DNA of 64,000 bases from Streptomyces sp. NBC_01445 (GTDB taxonomy: Bacteria; Actinomycetota; Actinomycetes; Streptomycetales; Streptomycetaceae). Made by a program: the position numbers and the translations under genes. This document shows, one piece after another, positions 8,848-17,796 of this stretch; within the stretch, counting starts at the first letter, position 1, and every line of letters starts with the position of its first letter. The notes beneath the pieces are model-generated. The model was not told the DNA's origin and ran no database searches. It saw only the letters and a list, made by a program, of their open reading frames with translations. Location: contig NZ_CP109485.1 in the NCBI RefSeq assembly GCF_035918235.1, positions 9,827,001 through 9,891,000 of the forward strand. The letters are read 5' to 3'.

Positions 8848-10572
8848 TCAGGAGACGGCGGTGCCCGTCACCGTGTCTCCCGACCGCGTCACCTGGTACG
8901 TGGCGGTGGCGCCGCTCCAGAAATGGAAGGTGAGAGTCACAGGCACACCGTCCTTGAGGGAGTTCAGGAAGTCGGCGGTGAGCCTGAGCGTGCCGCCGTC
9001 GTAGTCCGGGGCGAACGCGGTGCCGAACTGCTGGTACGAAGTCCAGTCGGCCGGACCCGCGTTGGTGCCGTCGGCGTATTCGGCCTCCATGGTCGCCAAG
9101 GAGTCGCCCCGGAACTGGGCCGGGGCCGCGAAGGAGCCGGTCGTCCCCGTCGCGTCCGTGAGGAGCGGCGGGTCATACGTCGTCACGTCGATCCGCCACG
9201 GCACCCTGGACGAGAACCGGGCCTGAAGCGTCGCGTTCACCCCGTACGCGCGGTCCCCCGTCAGCCGCGTCAGAGCGGCCGCCGTCAGCGTGAGCCGGTC
9301 ACGGGACACGGTGTAGTCGACGCCCCGGTCGAGCTTCGTGCCGCCCTGCCAAAGCCCCATGAACGACGTGCCGTTGAGGTTCAGGGTGAGTGACTGGTCC
9401 GTGACCGGGTCGGCCTTGCGGACGTACACCTTGTCGGACGAAGCGGTACCCGAGCGCGTCGTCCAGCTCGATTTGATGAGTGCGAAGAGGGCGGGGTCGC
9501 GCCATCGCAGCGTCTCGCGGTTCAGCAGCGAGAACGGGTCCCACAGCGCGGTGGTGACGCCGTTGACGCGGGCTGTGTGACCGAGCGCCTCGAAGTACTT
9601 CAGGGCCTCGCCACGCTCGACGTAGTCCTGATGCGTGTGGTCCGGGTAGCTCAGGAGCCCGTACTCGCCGAGGTACACCGGAATGCCCTTGGCGACGAAC
9701 GTGTCGTGCATCCGCGCGAAGGTGTCGGTCATGTCCTGCTGGACGGTGGCGTCGAAGCGGGTGTAGCCGGCGATGTTCACGCTGAACGGCCAGAAGCTGT
9801 AGTAGTGCACGGTCGCGACCAAGTTGGGGTCGTCGAGCCCGTCGATGGTGGCTGCCAGGTCGTCCATGAGGGTCTGGTCCGGGGTGGCGCCGACGGTGGG
9901 CAGGACGAGGAGGCGCTGCGCGTTCGCGCCGCCCGACGCGCGCACGATGCTGTGGAACGAGGTGTTGAGCTCGTCGACCAGCTCCATCTTCCGGGCGTCG
10001 TCGGCGTTGTCGAAGGCCGGTTCGTTGATGCTCTCGAAGAGCAACGTGCGCGGTTCGTCCTTGAATGCGGTGGCGATCTGCTGCCAGGTCGCGTGGTAGC
10101 GGGCGAGCACCTGGTCGTGGTCGGTGGCCATCTTGTTGATCCACTGCCAGGAGTCGTGGTGCACGTTCAGCACGACGCGCAGACCGTCCGCCTGCGCCCA
10201 GTCGACCACCTGCCGAACCCGGTTCAGGAACGCGGCGTCGATCGTGTAAGGCGCCTGTGCCGACTGGTGGTTGCCCCAGGTGACGGGGATGCGCACGCTG
10301 CGGAAACCCTGGCTCTTGACGGTGTCGAAGAGCGCCTTGGTGACCGGCGGGTTGCCCCAGGACGTCTCATCGGGGATGGCGTCGAGGGTGTTGCCCAGAT
10401 TCCAGCTGGGTTGCATGGCGGCGACGGTGTCCATGGCGGAGGCGGTCGCGGCAGGAGCGGGGCGGGCGGCCGCCACGGCCCCGGTCCGGGAGGTGCCGAC
10501 GGTGGCGAGTAAGGCCAGGAAGAGGCCCGCCACCCGTCCGACGCGGCGTCTGCGGCTCCGTGCTCGTCTCAT
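8848..10572 (-). CDS. Secreted GH5 endoglucanase with CBM_X2-type domain
   Basis: Secreted endo-beta-1,4-glucanase-type enzyme, 574 residues. A basic signal peptide (RRRR start, hydrophobic core at 14-35) leads into the GH5 barrel beginning at WNLGNTLDAIP. Catalytic residues are clear: Glu184 in FESINEP (acid/base) and Glu303 in YLGEYG (nucleophile), with VHHDSW and HYYSFWPF between them. The layout resembles subfamily GH5_4, which includes xyloglucanases. From about residue 385 comes an Ig-like CBM_X2 (DUF291) module. The gene lies 51 bp downstream of the GH43 gene and probably shares its promoter. It converges on the GH31 gene with only 18 bp between stops. Confidence 0.9.
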   Translation of the reverse strand: MRRARSRRRRVGRVAGLFLALLATVGTSRTGAVAAARPAPAATASAMDTVAAMQPSWNLGNTLDAIPDETSWGNPPVTKALFDTVKSQGFRSVRIPVTWGNHQSAQAPYTIDAAFLNRVRQVVDWAQADGLRVVLNVHHDSWQWINKMATDHDQVLARYHATWQQIATAFKDEPRTLLFESINEPAFDNADDARKMELVDELNTSFHSIVRASGGANAQRLLVLPTVGATPDQTLMDDLAATIDGLDDPNLVATVHYYSFWPFSVNIAGYTRFDATVQQDMTDTFARMHDTFVAKGIPVYLGEYGLLSYPDHTHQDYVERGEALKYFEALGHTARVNGVTTALWDPFSLLNRETLRWRDPALFALIKSSWTTRSGTASSDKVYVRKADPVTDQSLTLNLNGTSFMGLWQGGTKLDRGVDYTVSRDRLTLTAAALTRLTGDRAYGVNATLQARFSSRVPWRIDVTTYDPPLLTDATGTTGSFAAPAQFRGDSLATMEAEYADGTNAGPADWTSYQQFGTAFAPDYDGGTLRLTADFLNSLKDGVPVTLTFHFWSGATATYQVTRSGDTVTGTAVS

Positions 10573-10623
10573 ACGGGGTCCCTTTCAGCGGCTGAGTTCA
10601 GTGGTCCCGGTCAGCGGTCGAGT

Positions 10624-12102
10624 TCAGACGGCGAGCGGCTCGTAGCGAAACCAGTCGAAGTGGGCGGTGCCGGTCGCGGCGTACAGGCCGATGACGCGGC
10701 CGGTGAACCCGCCGGCCACCTCGGTCGACAGATAGCGGCCGTCGAGGGCCGCGAGTGCGGTGAACGTGCCGTGCGGATCCTCGACGCCGAACGCGAGCAT
10801 GTCGGGGCCGGTGCGCGCGTCGCTCGGGGTGTCCGTGGGGGTCACGTCGACGCCGAGCACGAGCGCCCCGCCGGCCGTCGCCCGGGACGTGGAGGCCACC
10901 ACGGTGCGCAGCGTTCCGACGCGGGCGATCACCCGTACTTCGGCGGCGTCGGCCTCGATCTCGTAGTGGTGCCGCTCGTCGAGCCGGACCACAAGGCCGC
11001 CGGTGCCGTCCGCCGGGTCGAGGTGGGCGCGGACGCGGCAGGAGAGGTGCTGCTGCCGGTGGCCGACGAAGGTGACGTCGGCGGCGTCGGGGCCGCCCCC
11101 GAGGGCGTGGAGCGTCAGCCGGCCCGGCCGTTCCTTCGTGGTGCAGTGCCGCGGGGAGCGGTGACGGAGCGAGATCCAGGAGGGGTGCAGATCGGCGTCG
11201 TCGAAGTCGTCCGTGAAGGGTTCGGCGGAGGCGGGCGCGGGCCCGGCCGTGGCCGGCGGGCCGACGACCGGCCAGCCGTCCTCCCAGGTGACCGGCGCGA
11301 GGAAGGTCTCGCGGCCGAGCACGTGCCAGCCGGGGGTGCCGCCGCGCGGCCGCACTCCGAGGAACACCATCCACCACGTGCCGTCGGGCGCTTGCACCAG
11401 ATCGGCGTGGCCGGTGTTCTGGACGGGTTCGTCGGTGCCGCGGTGGGTCAGGACCGGATTGGCCGGGCAAGGTTCGAAGGGGCCGGTGGGCGCGGGGCCG
11501 CGGGCCACGGAGACGGCATGCCCGCGCTCGGTGCCGCCCTCGGAGATCAGCAGGTACCAGTGGTCGCCCACGTGGTACAGGTGCGGCGCCTCCGGGGCCT
11601 TGGCGCCCGGCGTGCCGGACCACAGCGGGCGCGGCTCGCCGAACGTCTCGCCGGTGTACGGGTCGATTCGCACCTGGGAGATCCCGGCGACCGTGACCCA
11701 GCACGCGCCGTCCTCGTCCCAGGCGAGATCCGGGTCGATGCCGGGGACGCCGGGCAGCGGGACCGGGTCCGACCAGGGGCCCGCCGGGTCGGTGGCGGAG
11801 ACGAGCAGGTTGCCGCCGCCCTCGCTCACATTGGTGGTGATCAGCCAGAAGCGCCCGCCGTGGTGGCGCAGCGTCGGCGCGTAGATCCCGGCGGAGGAGG
11901 GTGTGTCCCAGGGCAGCCGCAGCTGGCCGGGCCGGTCGAGGACGTTGCCGATCTGCCGCCAGTGCACCAGGTCGCGACTGTGGAAGAGCGGCACCCCGGG
12001 GACGTACTCGAAGCTCGAGCACGCGAGGTAGTAGTCGTCGCCGACGCGGCAGACGCTGGGGTCCGGGTGGAACCCGGGGATGGCCGGGCGTGGGTCTGCC
12101 AT
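10624..12102 (-). CDS. GH43 beta-xylosidase / alpha-L-arabinofuranosidase
   Basis: Five-bladed propeller glycosidase, 492 residues, no signal peptide, so probably cytoplasmic. The three acidic active-site residues can be placed: base Asp14 in GFHPDPS, the pKa-modulating Asp in GIDPDLAW (residue 123 or 125) and acid Glu171 in APEAPHLYH. Residues after about 310 form a beta-sandwich of the kind found in GH43_11 and GH43_12 enzymes. It is first in an operon with the GH5 gene, and the operator TCGAAGCGCTTCGA sits 20 bp before its start codon. Xylosidase versus arabinofuranosidase activity cannot be decided by eye. Confidence 0.9.
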   Translation of the reverse strand: MADPRPAIPGFHPDPSVCRVGDDYYLACSSFEYVPGVPLFHSRDLVHWRQIGNVLDRPGQLRLPWDTPSSAGIYAPTLRHHGGRFWLITTNVSEGGGNLLVSATDPAGPWSDPVPLPGVPGIDPDLAWDEDGACWVTVAGISQVRIDPYTGETFGEPRPLWSGTPGAKAPEAPHLYHVGDHWYLLISEGGTERGHAVSVARGPAPTGPFEPCPANPVLTHRGTDEPVQNTGHADLVQAPDGTWWMVFLGVRPRGGTPGWHVLGRETFLAPVTWEDGWPVVGPPATAGPAPASAEPFTDDFDDADLHPSWISLRHRSPRHCTTKERPGRLTLHALGGGPDAADVTFVGHRQQHLSCRVRAHLDPADGTGGLVVRLDERHHYEIEADAAEVRVIARVGTLRTVVASTSRATAGGALVLGVDVTPTDTPSDARTGPDMLAFGVEDPHGTFTALAALDGRYLSTEVAGGFTGRVIGLYAATGTAHFDWFRYEPLAV

Positions 12103-12121
12103 GCTGTCTCTCTCCGTGGTG

Positions 12122-12135
12122 TCGAAGCGCTTCGA
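12122..12135. promoter_or_regulatory. Candidate LacI-family operator, TCGAAGCGCTTCGA (site 3)
   Basis: Third exact copy of the 14-bp palindrome, placed 20 bp upstream of the GH43 start. It links the GH43-GH5 operon to the transporter/GH3-GH31 divergon about 8.4 kb away. Confidence 0.7.
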
Positions 12136-12195
12136 TCCGCGGGGAGAATATGTACGGGGGTGATGGCGCGCAAGGGGTTGGACAGGACGACAAAG

Positions 12196-12234
12196 GGCCC
12201 TGAAGTCCCTTCATGCTTACGGGACTTCAGGGCC
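12196..12234 (-). terminator. Intrinsic terminator after the LysM/transglycosylase gene
   Basis: Perfect 14-bp stem (GGCCCTGAAGTCCC with its complement) and an 11-nt loop. On the minus strand the stem is followed by CTTTG. It lies about 260 bp downstream of the minus-strand gene ending at 12497 and would also shield the GH43 operon from read-through. Confidence 0.7.
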
Positions 12235-12496
12235 ACGGCATCATCGACGCGCTTCAACTGGCAGTCGTCGGGCTTCCGTTCAGGCGGAGTGGACCGCGGC
12301 GTCCTCCGTGCTGAGACGGGGGGAGCCCTTGGAGCGCAACTGCGCTGCCACCGGATCCGCGGGACGCCGCGTGTGTCAGTCCGTCACCGACTGGCACGCC
12401 GCCGCGACCTCCACCAGGAGGTCCTCCTTGCAAGGCACGCACGGCGCAAGCCTGGTCTGCCTGCGACGACTGCGAGCCTCATTGTGGAACCGGCTG

Positions 12497-13252
12497 TCAG
12501 TACGCGCCGTTCACGTTGTCGATCGAGCCGTACTTGGCGGCCGCGTAGTTGCAGGCTGCGGTGATGTTGGCGACCGGGTCGTAGCTGTTCATCGACGTGC
12601 CGGGCACGTGGTACGCGGTGAACGTGGGGTCGATGACCTGCAGGAGCCCCTTGGACGGGGTTCCTGCGACAGCGTTGGAGTCCCAGTTGTTGATGGCCAG
12701 CGGGTTGCCGGAGGACTCGCGCATGATGTTGCGGTGGATGCCCTCGTAGGTGCCGGGAATGTTGTGCTTGGCCATTATGTCGAGCGACTCCTTGATCCAG
12801 CCGTCGAGGTCGTTGGTGTAGGTCTTCTTCGCCGGGGCAGCGGCGAGCGTGGTCCGCTGCTCGGAGCGGTCGGCCCGCTCGGCGGACGCCCTGGTGGCTG
12901 CCGGCTTCTCTGCGGGCTTGGCCGGGCTCTTCTTGCCGAGCGTGAGCTTGACACCGGGGTGGATCAGCCCCGGGTTGTCACCGAGGGTGGCTCGGTTGTC
13001 CGCGTACAGCTTTTTCCAGCCGCCGCTCAGAGAGTGCTCTCGGGCGATCTTGGCGAGGGAGTCGCCCGCGGCGACGACGTACGTCGTGGGGGCCGCGGCG
13101 CTCTTTGCGGCCGGGGCGGCCTGCGGCGCTGCGCCGGCGCTGGTCGCGCCGAGCACCGGGAGAGCGAGCACAGCGGCGCCCGTGCCTGCGGCGGCGATTC
13201 CCCGGGTGAGCGAGATGGACTTGGGGCGGCGGTGCTTTCCCTTTGAGGGCAT
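12497..13252 (-). CDS. Secreted LysM and lytic-transglycosylase (SLT) protein
   Basis: Cell-wall lytic enzyme, 251 residues. A signal peptide ends near Ala41. A LysM peptidoglycan-binding domain follows at about 57-105 (TYVVAAGDSLAKIA), then a charged Ala/Pro/Lys linker and an SLT-type domain from about 145 to the end. The likely catalytic Glu179 is in NIMRESSGNP, with GLLQVIDPTF and YDPVANITAACNY as further SLT motifs. I start at ATG 13252, preceded by GAGAGGA; the longer open frame back to 13318 is riboswitch leader. Such enzymes remodel or cleave peptidoglycan in growth and germination. Control by the upstream c-di-AMP-type leader is inferred. Confidence 0.9.
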   Translation of the reverse strand: MPSKGKHRRPKSISLTRGIAAAGTGAAVLALPVLGATSAGAAPQAAPAAKSAAAPTTYVVAAGDSLAKIAREHSLSGGWKKLYADNRATLGDNPGLIHPGVKLTLGKKSPAKPAEKPAATRASAERADRSEQRTTLAAAPAKKTYTNDLDGWIKESLDIMAKHNIPGTYEGIHRNIMRESSGNPLAINNWDSNAVAGTPSKGLLQVIDPTFTAYHVPGTSMNSYDPVANITAACNYAAAKYGSIDNVNGAY

Positions 13253-13261
13253 GACGAGTTC

Positions 13262-13470
13262 CTCTCCGTCGCCTACGAGGTGAGCTGTCGGGTTCGGACG
13301 GGAGATGTCCGGTCGCACTGCGAATGCGACTTCACCCCGAGCCGTTCCGGAAACCGGGTCGGCGGCTTACCTGGGTCCCCCGCTCCTGCCGTGCGTAACC
13401 GAGTGGGTGGGAGGGATTCCGGACGGCGGCAGGATTCGGCGTTCCATCCGGATTGACGGTGACATTAGGC
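13262..13470 (-). promoter_or_regulatory. ydaO/yuaA-type (c-di-AMP) riboswitch leader
   Basis: On the minus strand this leader shows, in order, GGGGGACCCAGGTAAGCC (about 13365-13382), GGGGTGAAG (about 13331-13339) and CCCGACAGCTCACCTCGTAG (about 13273-13292), directly before the ribosome site. This block order is what I know from ydaO leaders of Streptomyces cell-wall hydrolase genes. Binding of c-di-AMP normally switches such genes off. Outer boundaries are approximate because I did not fold it. Confidence 0.75.
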
Positions 13471-14062
13471 GAGAAAGCGCGGAGAGAACAAGACCAGAAT
13501 TCCCATAGCGAAATGTGAGAGCCCTGACTTGGGCGACCAGAACCCGCAGCTCTCTTTGATCGAAAAGCCCAACCTTCTTTGATTAGAAGGGAAGTGGGCT
13601 CAGCAGAGCTCGGGGCCCGCGTCCGTCCGTGTGACACGGTTCACTGAATGGGATGTGGGTTGCAATCCCAGTCGATGGCGTATCGGAGGGGGATATTTCG
13701 TAGGAATATCTCGCTATATAGGCAGATCGCTCCGTACGCCTCTAATCGTCCGAAAAGGGATTTTGTAGAGCAAGACGGACATAGTGCTATGTCGCATTCA
13801 GTATCAAAAGGGGCGTATCGCCATCAATGCTGGCCCGGTCGCGCGGCCCGACGGACGTCCCGCTGTGCGGTTCGTGAGCGGTGTCGATCGGGGTGGTGCC
13901 TGAATGTGGCCTTGGGTGGTTCGGCTGGGGGATCGGCGGAGGTGAGGCCGGCGGGTTCCGTCATCGGAGTGCACTTCCCGTCGGCCTGTTGAGCTCGCGG
14001 GATACCCGGGGCGGGATAGGTGAGGGCTCCGATGCTGAGCCCGGAGATATTGCCGGCTCAGG
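13471..14062. other. Intergenic, locally AT-richer, no gene recognised
   Basis: Likely holds the promoter of the LysM/SLT leader transcript. It contains a small perfect hairpin CCTTCT-TTGATT-AGAAGG at about 13572-13589. A stretch at about 13670-13830 is clearly richer in A and T than its surroundings and carries no convincing open frame. Confidence 0.4.
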
Positions 14063-14332
14063 ATGTGCGCGAGCTCAGAAGACGGTCTGCATGTGATGGG
14101 GATTCAGTTGCCGATCGTCGCTGGTATGCCAGTGAAGGTCTCGGCTCGGACCGGGAGGAGGCTGCTGAAACCCTATGCAGACTACGGGTTTCCGGGCAGT
14201 TATCTATCTGCGTGGGAGGCCTGGTCGATCCCGGGCCTCAGTGGTCGACACGGCGAGGAACGGGAATTCCGCACGCACCTGCGCCGGGTCGGATTCGAAC
14301 CGAAGGTCCGCCGCGAAGAAGCTCAGGAATAG
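14063..14332 (+). CDS. Possible small protein or gene remnant, unrecognised
   Basis: An 89-codon frame that I do not recognise. A more likely start is the ATG at about 14096, giving a 78-residue basic, Arg-rich product with segments such as RTGRRLLKPYADYGF and FRTHLRRVGFEPKV. There is no signal peptide, membrane segment or strong ribosome site. Third-position GC is lower than in neighbouring genes, so it may be a remnant of transferred DNA or not a gene at all. Neighbours give no functional hint. Confidence 0.25.
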   Translation: MCASSEDGLHVMGIQLPIVAGMPVKVSARTGRRLLKPYADYGFPGSYLSAWEAWSIPGLSGRHGEEREFRTHLRRVGFEPKVRREEAQE

Positions 14333-14825
14333 GGGCAGTTGCTCGGGCATGGAACGTGACGGCAACGTCGGAGTTGCGGCGCCGGTGCAGATGCGGACAG
14401 AGGAGGAACTCGGCTGGGCGCGCGGCTAAAGGCCGTTCCGACATGATCCGCGAGTTCGTGAGCGTCCGGTCGTCTGTCGCCGGTGCGGGTGCCCTGTTCG
14501 GCGAGGCCGAGGTCGTGCAGCTGAGCATGGCGCGGTGCACGCTTTTGCCTTTGATTCGCCAGTCACGCGGGACACTTCAGACCATCATCCGAGCGAAGGG
14601 GTGCTGGACGCGAGTGCGAACGCCCTCGTGGGATCGGCGCGTTCCTGTTTCCAGGCAGGAAACGCCGCGTTGGGGTGAGCCGTGGGACGGGCCGCTTCCT
14701 CGGGTCCGGTTGTGCGGTGGGTCGATCGGACGCGGGCGGCTGGTGCCGGGGTGTGCGGGCGTTAGCGGCGTGCAGGGCATCTGACCGACGCCGGGGCGAG
14801 ATGGTCCGTTTCCCTGCGGGTGCCG
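14333..14825. other. Intergenic, no gene recognised
   Basis: About 490 bp between the doubtful small frame and the flavin reductase stop. A bulged hairpin (GCGTTCCTG with CAGGAAACGC, about 14638-14668) could act as a terminator for the reductase gene. I see no coding signal on either strand. Confidence 0.4.
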
Positions 14826-15563
14826 CTACCGGTGTTCCGGGTTTTCGTAGTCGTGGCGGCAGCCGGCGTCCCAGGCGGTGCGCTGGTTGCCGTAGGCGGG
14901 GATGCCACCGAGATCTTTCAATGCCCGGGCCAGGTGCAGCAGGTTCCAGGTCATGAACGTGGTGTTGCGGTTGGTGAAGTCGTTTTCGGGGCCGCCGGAG
15001 CCCGGGTCGAGGTAGGAGGGGCCGGGGCCGGCCTCGCCGATCCATCCCGCGTCGGCCTGGGGAGGGATGGTGTAACCCAGGTGCTGCAGGCTGTAGAGGA
15101 CGTTCATCGCGCAGTGTTTGACGCCGTCCTCATTGCCGGTGATCAGGCAGCCGCCGACGCGGCCGTAATAGGCGTACTGTCCTGCGTCGTTGAGAAGGCT
15201 GGAACAGGCGTAGAGGCGTTCGATCACCCGCTTCATCACGGAGCTGTTGTCGCCCAGCCAGATCGGGCCGGCCAGCACGAGGATGTCGGCGGCCATGACC
15301 TGACGGTAGAGGTCCGGCCAGGCGTCGGTCTTCCAGCCGTGCTCCGTCATGTCGGGCCACACGCCCGTGGCGATGTCGTGGTCGACGGCCCGGACGGCGT
15401 CGACGTGGACTCCCTGGGCTTCCATGATCGCGGTGCTGCGGCCGATCAGGCCCTGGGTGTTGCTCGTCTCCGGCGAGCGTTTGAGGGTGCAGTTGACGAC
15501 CAGCGCCCGCAGGTCGTCGTACTGGGCCGGAGGCACGTCGGTGGCGGGTGACGAAGTGGTCAT
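14826..15563 (-). CDS. NADPH-dependent FMN reductase / flavodoxin-like protein
   Basis: Flavodoxin-fold oxidoreductase, 245 residues, predicted to bind FMN. The phosphate-binding loop follows the first strand (ALVVNCTLKRSPETSNT), and the second conserved block is ILVLAGPIWLGDNSS, as in NADPH-dependent FMN reductases. Further along come GGCLITGNEDG and a C-terminal extension ending NPEHR. I chose ATG 15563 because GGGAGG precedes it. It stands alone: nothing nearby indicates an electron acceptor. It may be a quinone or flavin reductase in redox defence. Confidence 0.85.
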   Translation of the reverse strand: MTTSSPATDVPPAQYDDLRALVVNCTLKRSPETSNTQGLIGRSTAIMEAQGVHVDAVRAVDHDIATGVWPDMTEHGWKTDAWPDLYRQVMAADILVLAGPIWLGDNSSVMKRVIERLYACSSLLNDAGQYAYYGRVGGCLITGNEDGVKHCAMNVLYSLQHLGYTIPPQADAGWIGEAGPGPSYLDPGSGGPENDFTNRNTTFMTWNLLHLARALKDLGGIPAYGNQRTAWDAGCRHDYENPEHR

Positions 15564-16315
15564 ACGATCCTCCCAGAGCCCTGTCGCCACCTGGTGCGCG
15601 GTGACTTGTCCACTTTGCCCAGCGTGGGGCCCGGCCGACGGCAGCCGCCACAGCAGTGGCCTCCGAATGGCCCTGGTGGTCTGCACGTGCGGTCGGCTCG
15701 ATTTGGTGCTGTGCGGCCTGCTGGTACAGGACACGGGGACCGACGGCGAGGTCGTCAACCATGCTCGGATGACTGGCACGCTCGCCCCGCTCTCAAGATT
15801 CCGGAGAGCGCCTCCGGCAAGCTCTGGGAAGGGGAGGGGCTTCTCCGCCCCTGAGCTTCCTGTGTAGATCAACCTCGACTCCCGGCTGATCGACGTGCGG
15901 GGCCCGACTGCCTGGCGGTGGACTGCCTGCGGTCTCAATGATTGATTCTGCTTGGAGTCGCACGTTTACGAGCATGTATTGACACTCCTCGGGCGGGGCG
16001 CCATAGTCTTCCGCAGGCAATTGGGCTGCAGAGTTTTGGCATTGTCAGGTGCATGCCGATTCCTGGTCGGTGATGGCCCTCCCCTCGCTCCACGTCGATT
16101 GGAGAGAACTCGGCACCAGGGCACCGGTGCCCGGCATGCGCGTAGAACCGGGAGAGGGGGTGAGCGTCCGCCCAGGAGTTGGGGCGACAGAGCCACCTCA
16201 GCCGTATCGCGGTCACCGCGGCGCAGTCGTTACCGCCCGCAGCACTCATGCGAGAAGGCGGTGCCCAGAAGTTCACGTCCCTGCTCACCTTCAACACCCC
16301 CTTGAGGAGCATCAG
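15564..16315. other. Intergenic, no gene recognised
   Basis: About 750 bp between divergently transcribed genes. It must hold the promoters of the flavin reductase (leftward) and the secreted protein (rightward). Open frames here lack ribosome sites and recognisable domains. Confidence 0.4.
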
Positions 16316-17065
16316 ATGAAACGAGCGTTGACACGCATTGCGGTAGCGGCCCTCGCCGCACTCGTCCCGTTCATCGCGGCACCTGGCGCACAGGCGCAGA
16401 CCTTCGGCGGGAACGAACTACTGTCGTGGACGGTAAGCGGGGCTCCCAGTGAGGGACTGACATCCCTCAACTTCCCGATCACCGTGAACACCGGCACCGC
16501 CCATGTATCCGGGACCTACTTCGCGATGCAGTACGGGTTCACCGGACAGAGCGACATCGGGTACACAGGACTGCAGCCGCGGCCGGATGCGAACGGGCAC
16601 CAGCGCCTGCGTGGAGTGTTCTCTTCCTTCATCAGCGGCACGACAAGCACGCACGCCAACTGTTCGGACGGGGCTGACGGCGGCGCCGGCGTCAGCTGCG
16701 GAGTGGACTTCGACGCCGTGTACGGCCACACCTTCCGCGTCGAGATCGCCCAGGTCGGCACGGACACCTGGTCGGGCACAGTCGTCGACACCAACAACGG
16801 TCAGCGGATCCCTGTCGGCACCTACAAGTTGCCCGCCGGCTCCGGCAACCTGAAGGCCTCCCAGGCGGGTTTCATCGAGTATTACAACGTTCCGAGCTGC
16901 GACCAACAGCCGCGGTACGACGTCACGTTCGGCGGACCGTCCTCCGGGTCCCTGTCCGGCACAACGAAGTGGGTCAAGGAATACGGAGAGTGCGCCGGCT
17001 ACGGCAGCACCCAGGTGACCACGGTCGGCGCAGGTGTGCACGTGACCCGCGGTAGCGCGGGTTAG
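16316..17065 (+). CDS. Secreted protein of unknown function
   Basis: A 249-residue protein with a clear Sec signal peptide (MKRALTRIAV..., cleavage probably after AQA near residue 27). The mature part is rich in Gly, Thr and Ser and looks all-beta, with segments YFAMQYGFTGQSDIGY, GVFSSFISGT and GTYKLPAGSG. It vaguely resembles the DUF3472 type of secreted bacterial proteins, but I am not sure. Four cysteines (in the NCSDG, VSCGV, PSCDQ and GECAG contexts) could form two disulfides. ATG 16316 follows GAGGAG. No operon partner. No function assigned. Confidence 0.75.
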   Translation: MKRALTRIAVAALAALVPFIAAPGAQAQTFGGNELLSWTVSGAPSEGLTSLNFPITVNTGTAHVSGTYFAMQYGFTGQSDIGYTGLQPRPDANGHQRLRGVFSSFISGTTSTHANCSDGADGGAGVSCGVDFDAVYGHTFRVEIAQVGTDTWSGTVVDTNNGQRIPVGTYKLPAGSGNLKASQAGFIEYYNVPSCDQQPRYDVTFGGPSSGSLSGTTKWVKEYGECAGYGSTQVTTVGAGVHVTRGSAG

Positions 17066-17216
17066 CACGCCAGGGGCAGGGCTTTGGTGTCGGCCCTTGG
17101 GGCGATGTCGCGGCTGCTGGATCGACCTCGGGCTGATGGCTTGCCAGGGGCGGCCTCCCTGGGGCCGCCCCTCGTTCACGCGCCTGCCGCCGACGCAACC
17201 TGTAACGTCGACATGC

Positions 17217-17621
17217 ATGACAGCAGAGTCACCGGCGCGGACTGTGCAACGCCTGTTCCCGCTGCTCGCCGAGGGGAAGAGTGCGGAGGCGGCGGCGCTG
17301 TTCGCCGACTCGGTGTCGTTCTCCATCCCGCACCCGCCGGGCATTCCCTGGGTACCGGACGTCGACTCGGCGGAGGGCATGCGGAGGTTCTTCGAGCTGC
17401 TGCAGACCCATGTGCAGGCCAAGGAGTTCGACCTCCGCCAGGTCATCGCCGAGGGCGACGATGTAGTGCTCATCGGACGCATGGTCTCCGAGGTCAAGAA
17501 GACGGGCCGGGACATCGACACCGCGTTCGCCCTGCACACCACAGTCCGGGACGGACGGATCACCCGCTACCACCTCTACGAGGACAGCTACGCCGTTGCC
17601 AGGGCCTACTTCGACGACTGA
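17217..17621 (+). CDS. SnoaL-like / NTF2-fold protein
   Basis: A 134-residue protein with the cone-shaped NTF2/SnoaL layout: two helices (VQRLFPLLAEGKSAEAAALF), a strand with SFSIPHPPGIPW, the helix EGMRRFFELLQTHV, and a final sheet ending GRITRYHLYEDSYAVARAYFDD. Such proteins are small ketoreductase-like enzymes, polyketide cyclases or stress proteins; the exact role is unknown. No ribosome site precedes ATG 17217, while TGTAACGT lies just upstream, so a leaderless transcript is likely. A nearby ATG at 17213 is in another frame. Confidence 0.75.
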   Translation: MTAESPARTVQRLFPLLAEGKSAEAAALFADSVSFSIPHPPGIPWVPDVDSAEGMRRFFELLQTHVQAKEFDLRQVIAEGDDVVLIGRMVSEVKKTGRDIDTAFALHTTVRDGRITRYHLYEDSYAVARAYFDD

Positions 17622-17796
17622 TCGCCGGGCGGGCTCGCTCAGCTTCTGACCTCTGGCCTCGAACGTCGCATCGCACGCACTCACCGACGCGATGTTCTGC
17701 GATAAGCGGCCGGTGACCTCGCGAGTAGATCTGGCGTTGCCGGCCGAACGCCGGCGTGGGCCGCCTACCGACTGCTGCCGGCCTGACGGCCCGGCC

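Noticed and set aside
12244..12257. TCGACGCGCTTCAA as a fourth copy of the TCGAAGCGCTTCGA operator
   Set aside because: Two mismatches break the palindrome and it lies downstream of a gene, not before one.
14288..14309. A tRNA-like T-arm (GGTTCGAATCC on the minus strand)
   Set aside because: No matching acceptor, D-arm or anticodon stem can be found around it, and the T stem lacks one pair. Coincidence, or at most a tiny att-like fragment.
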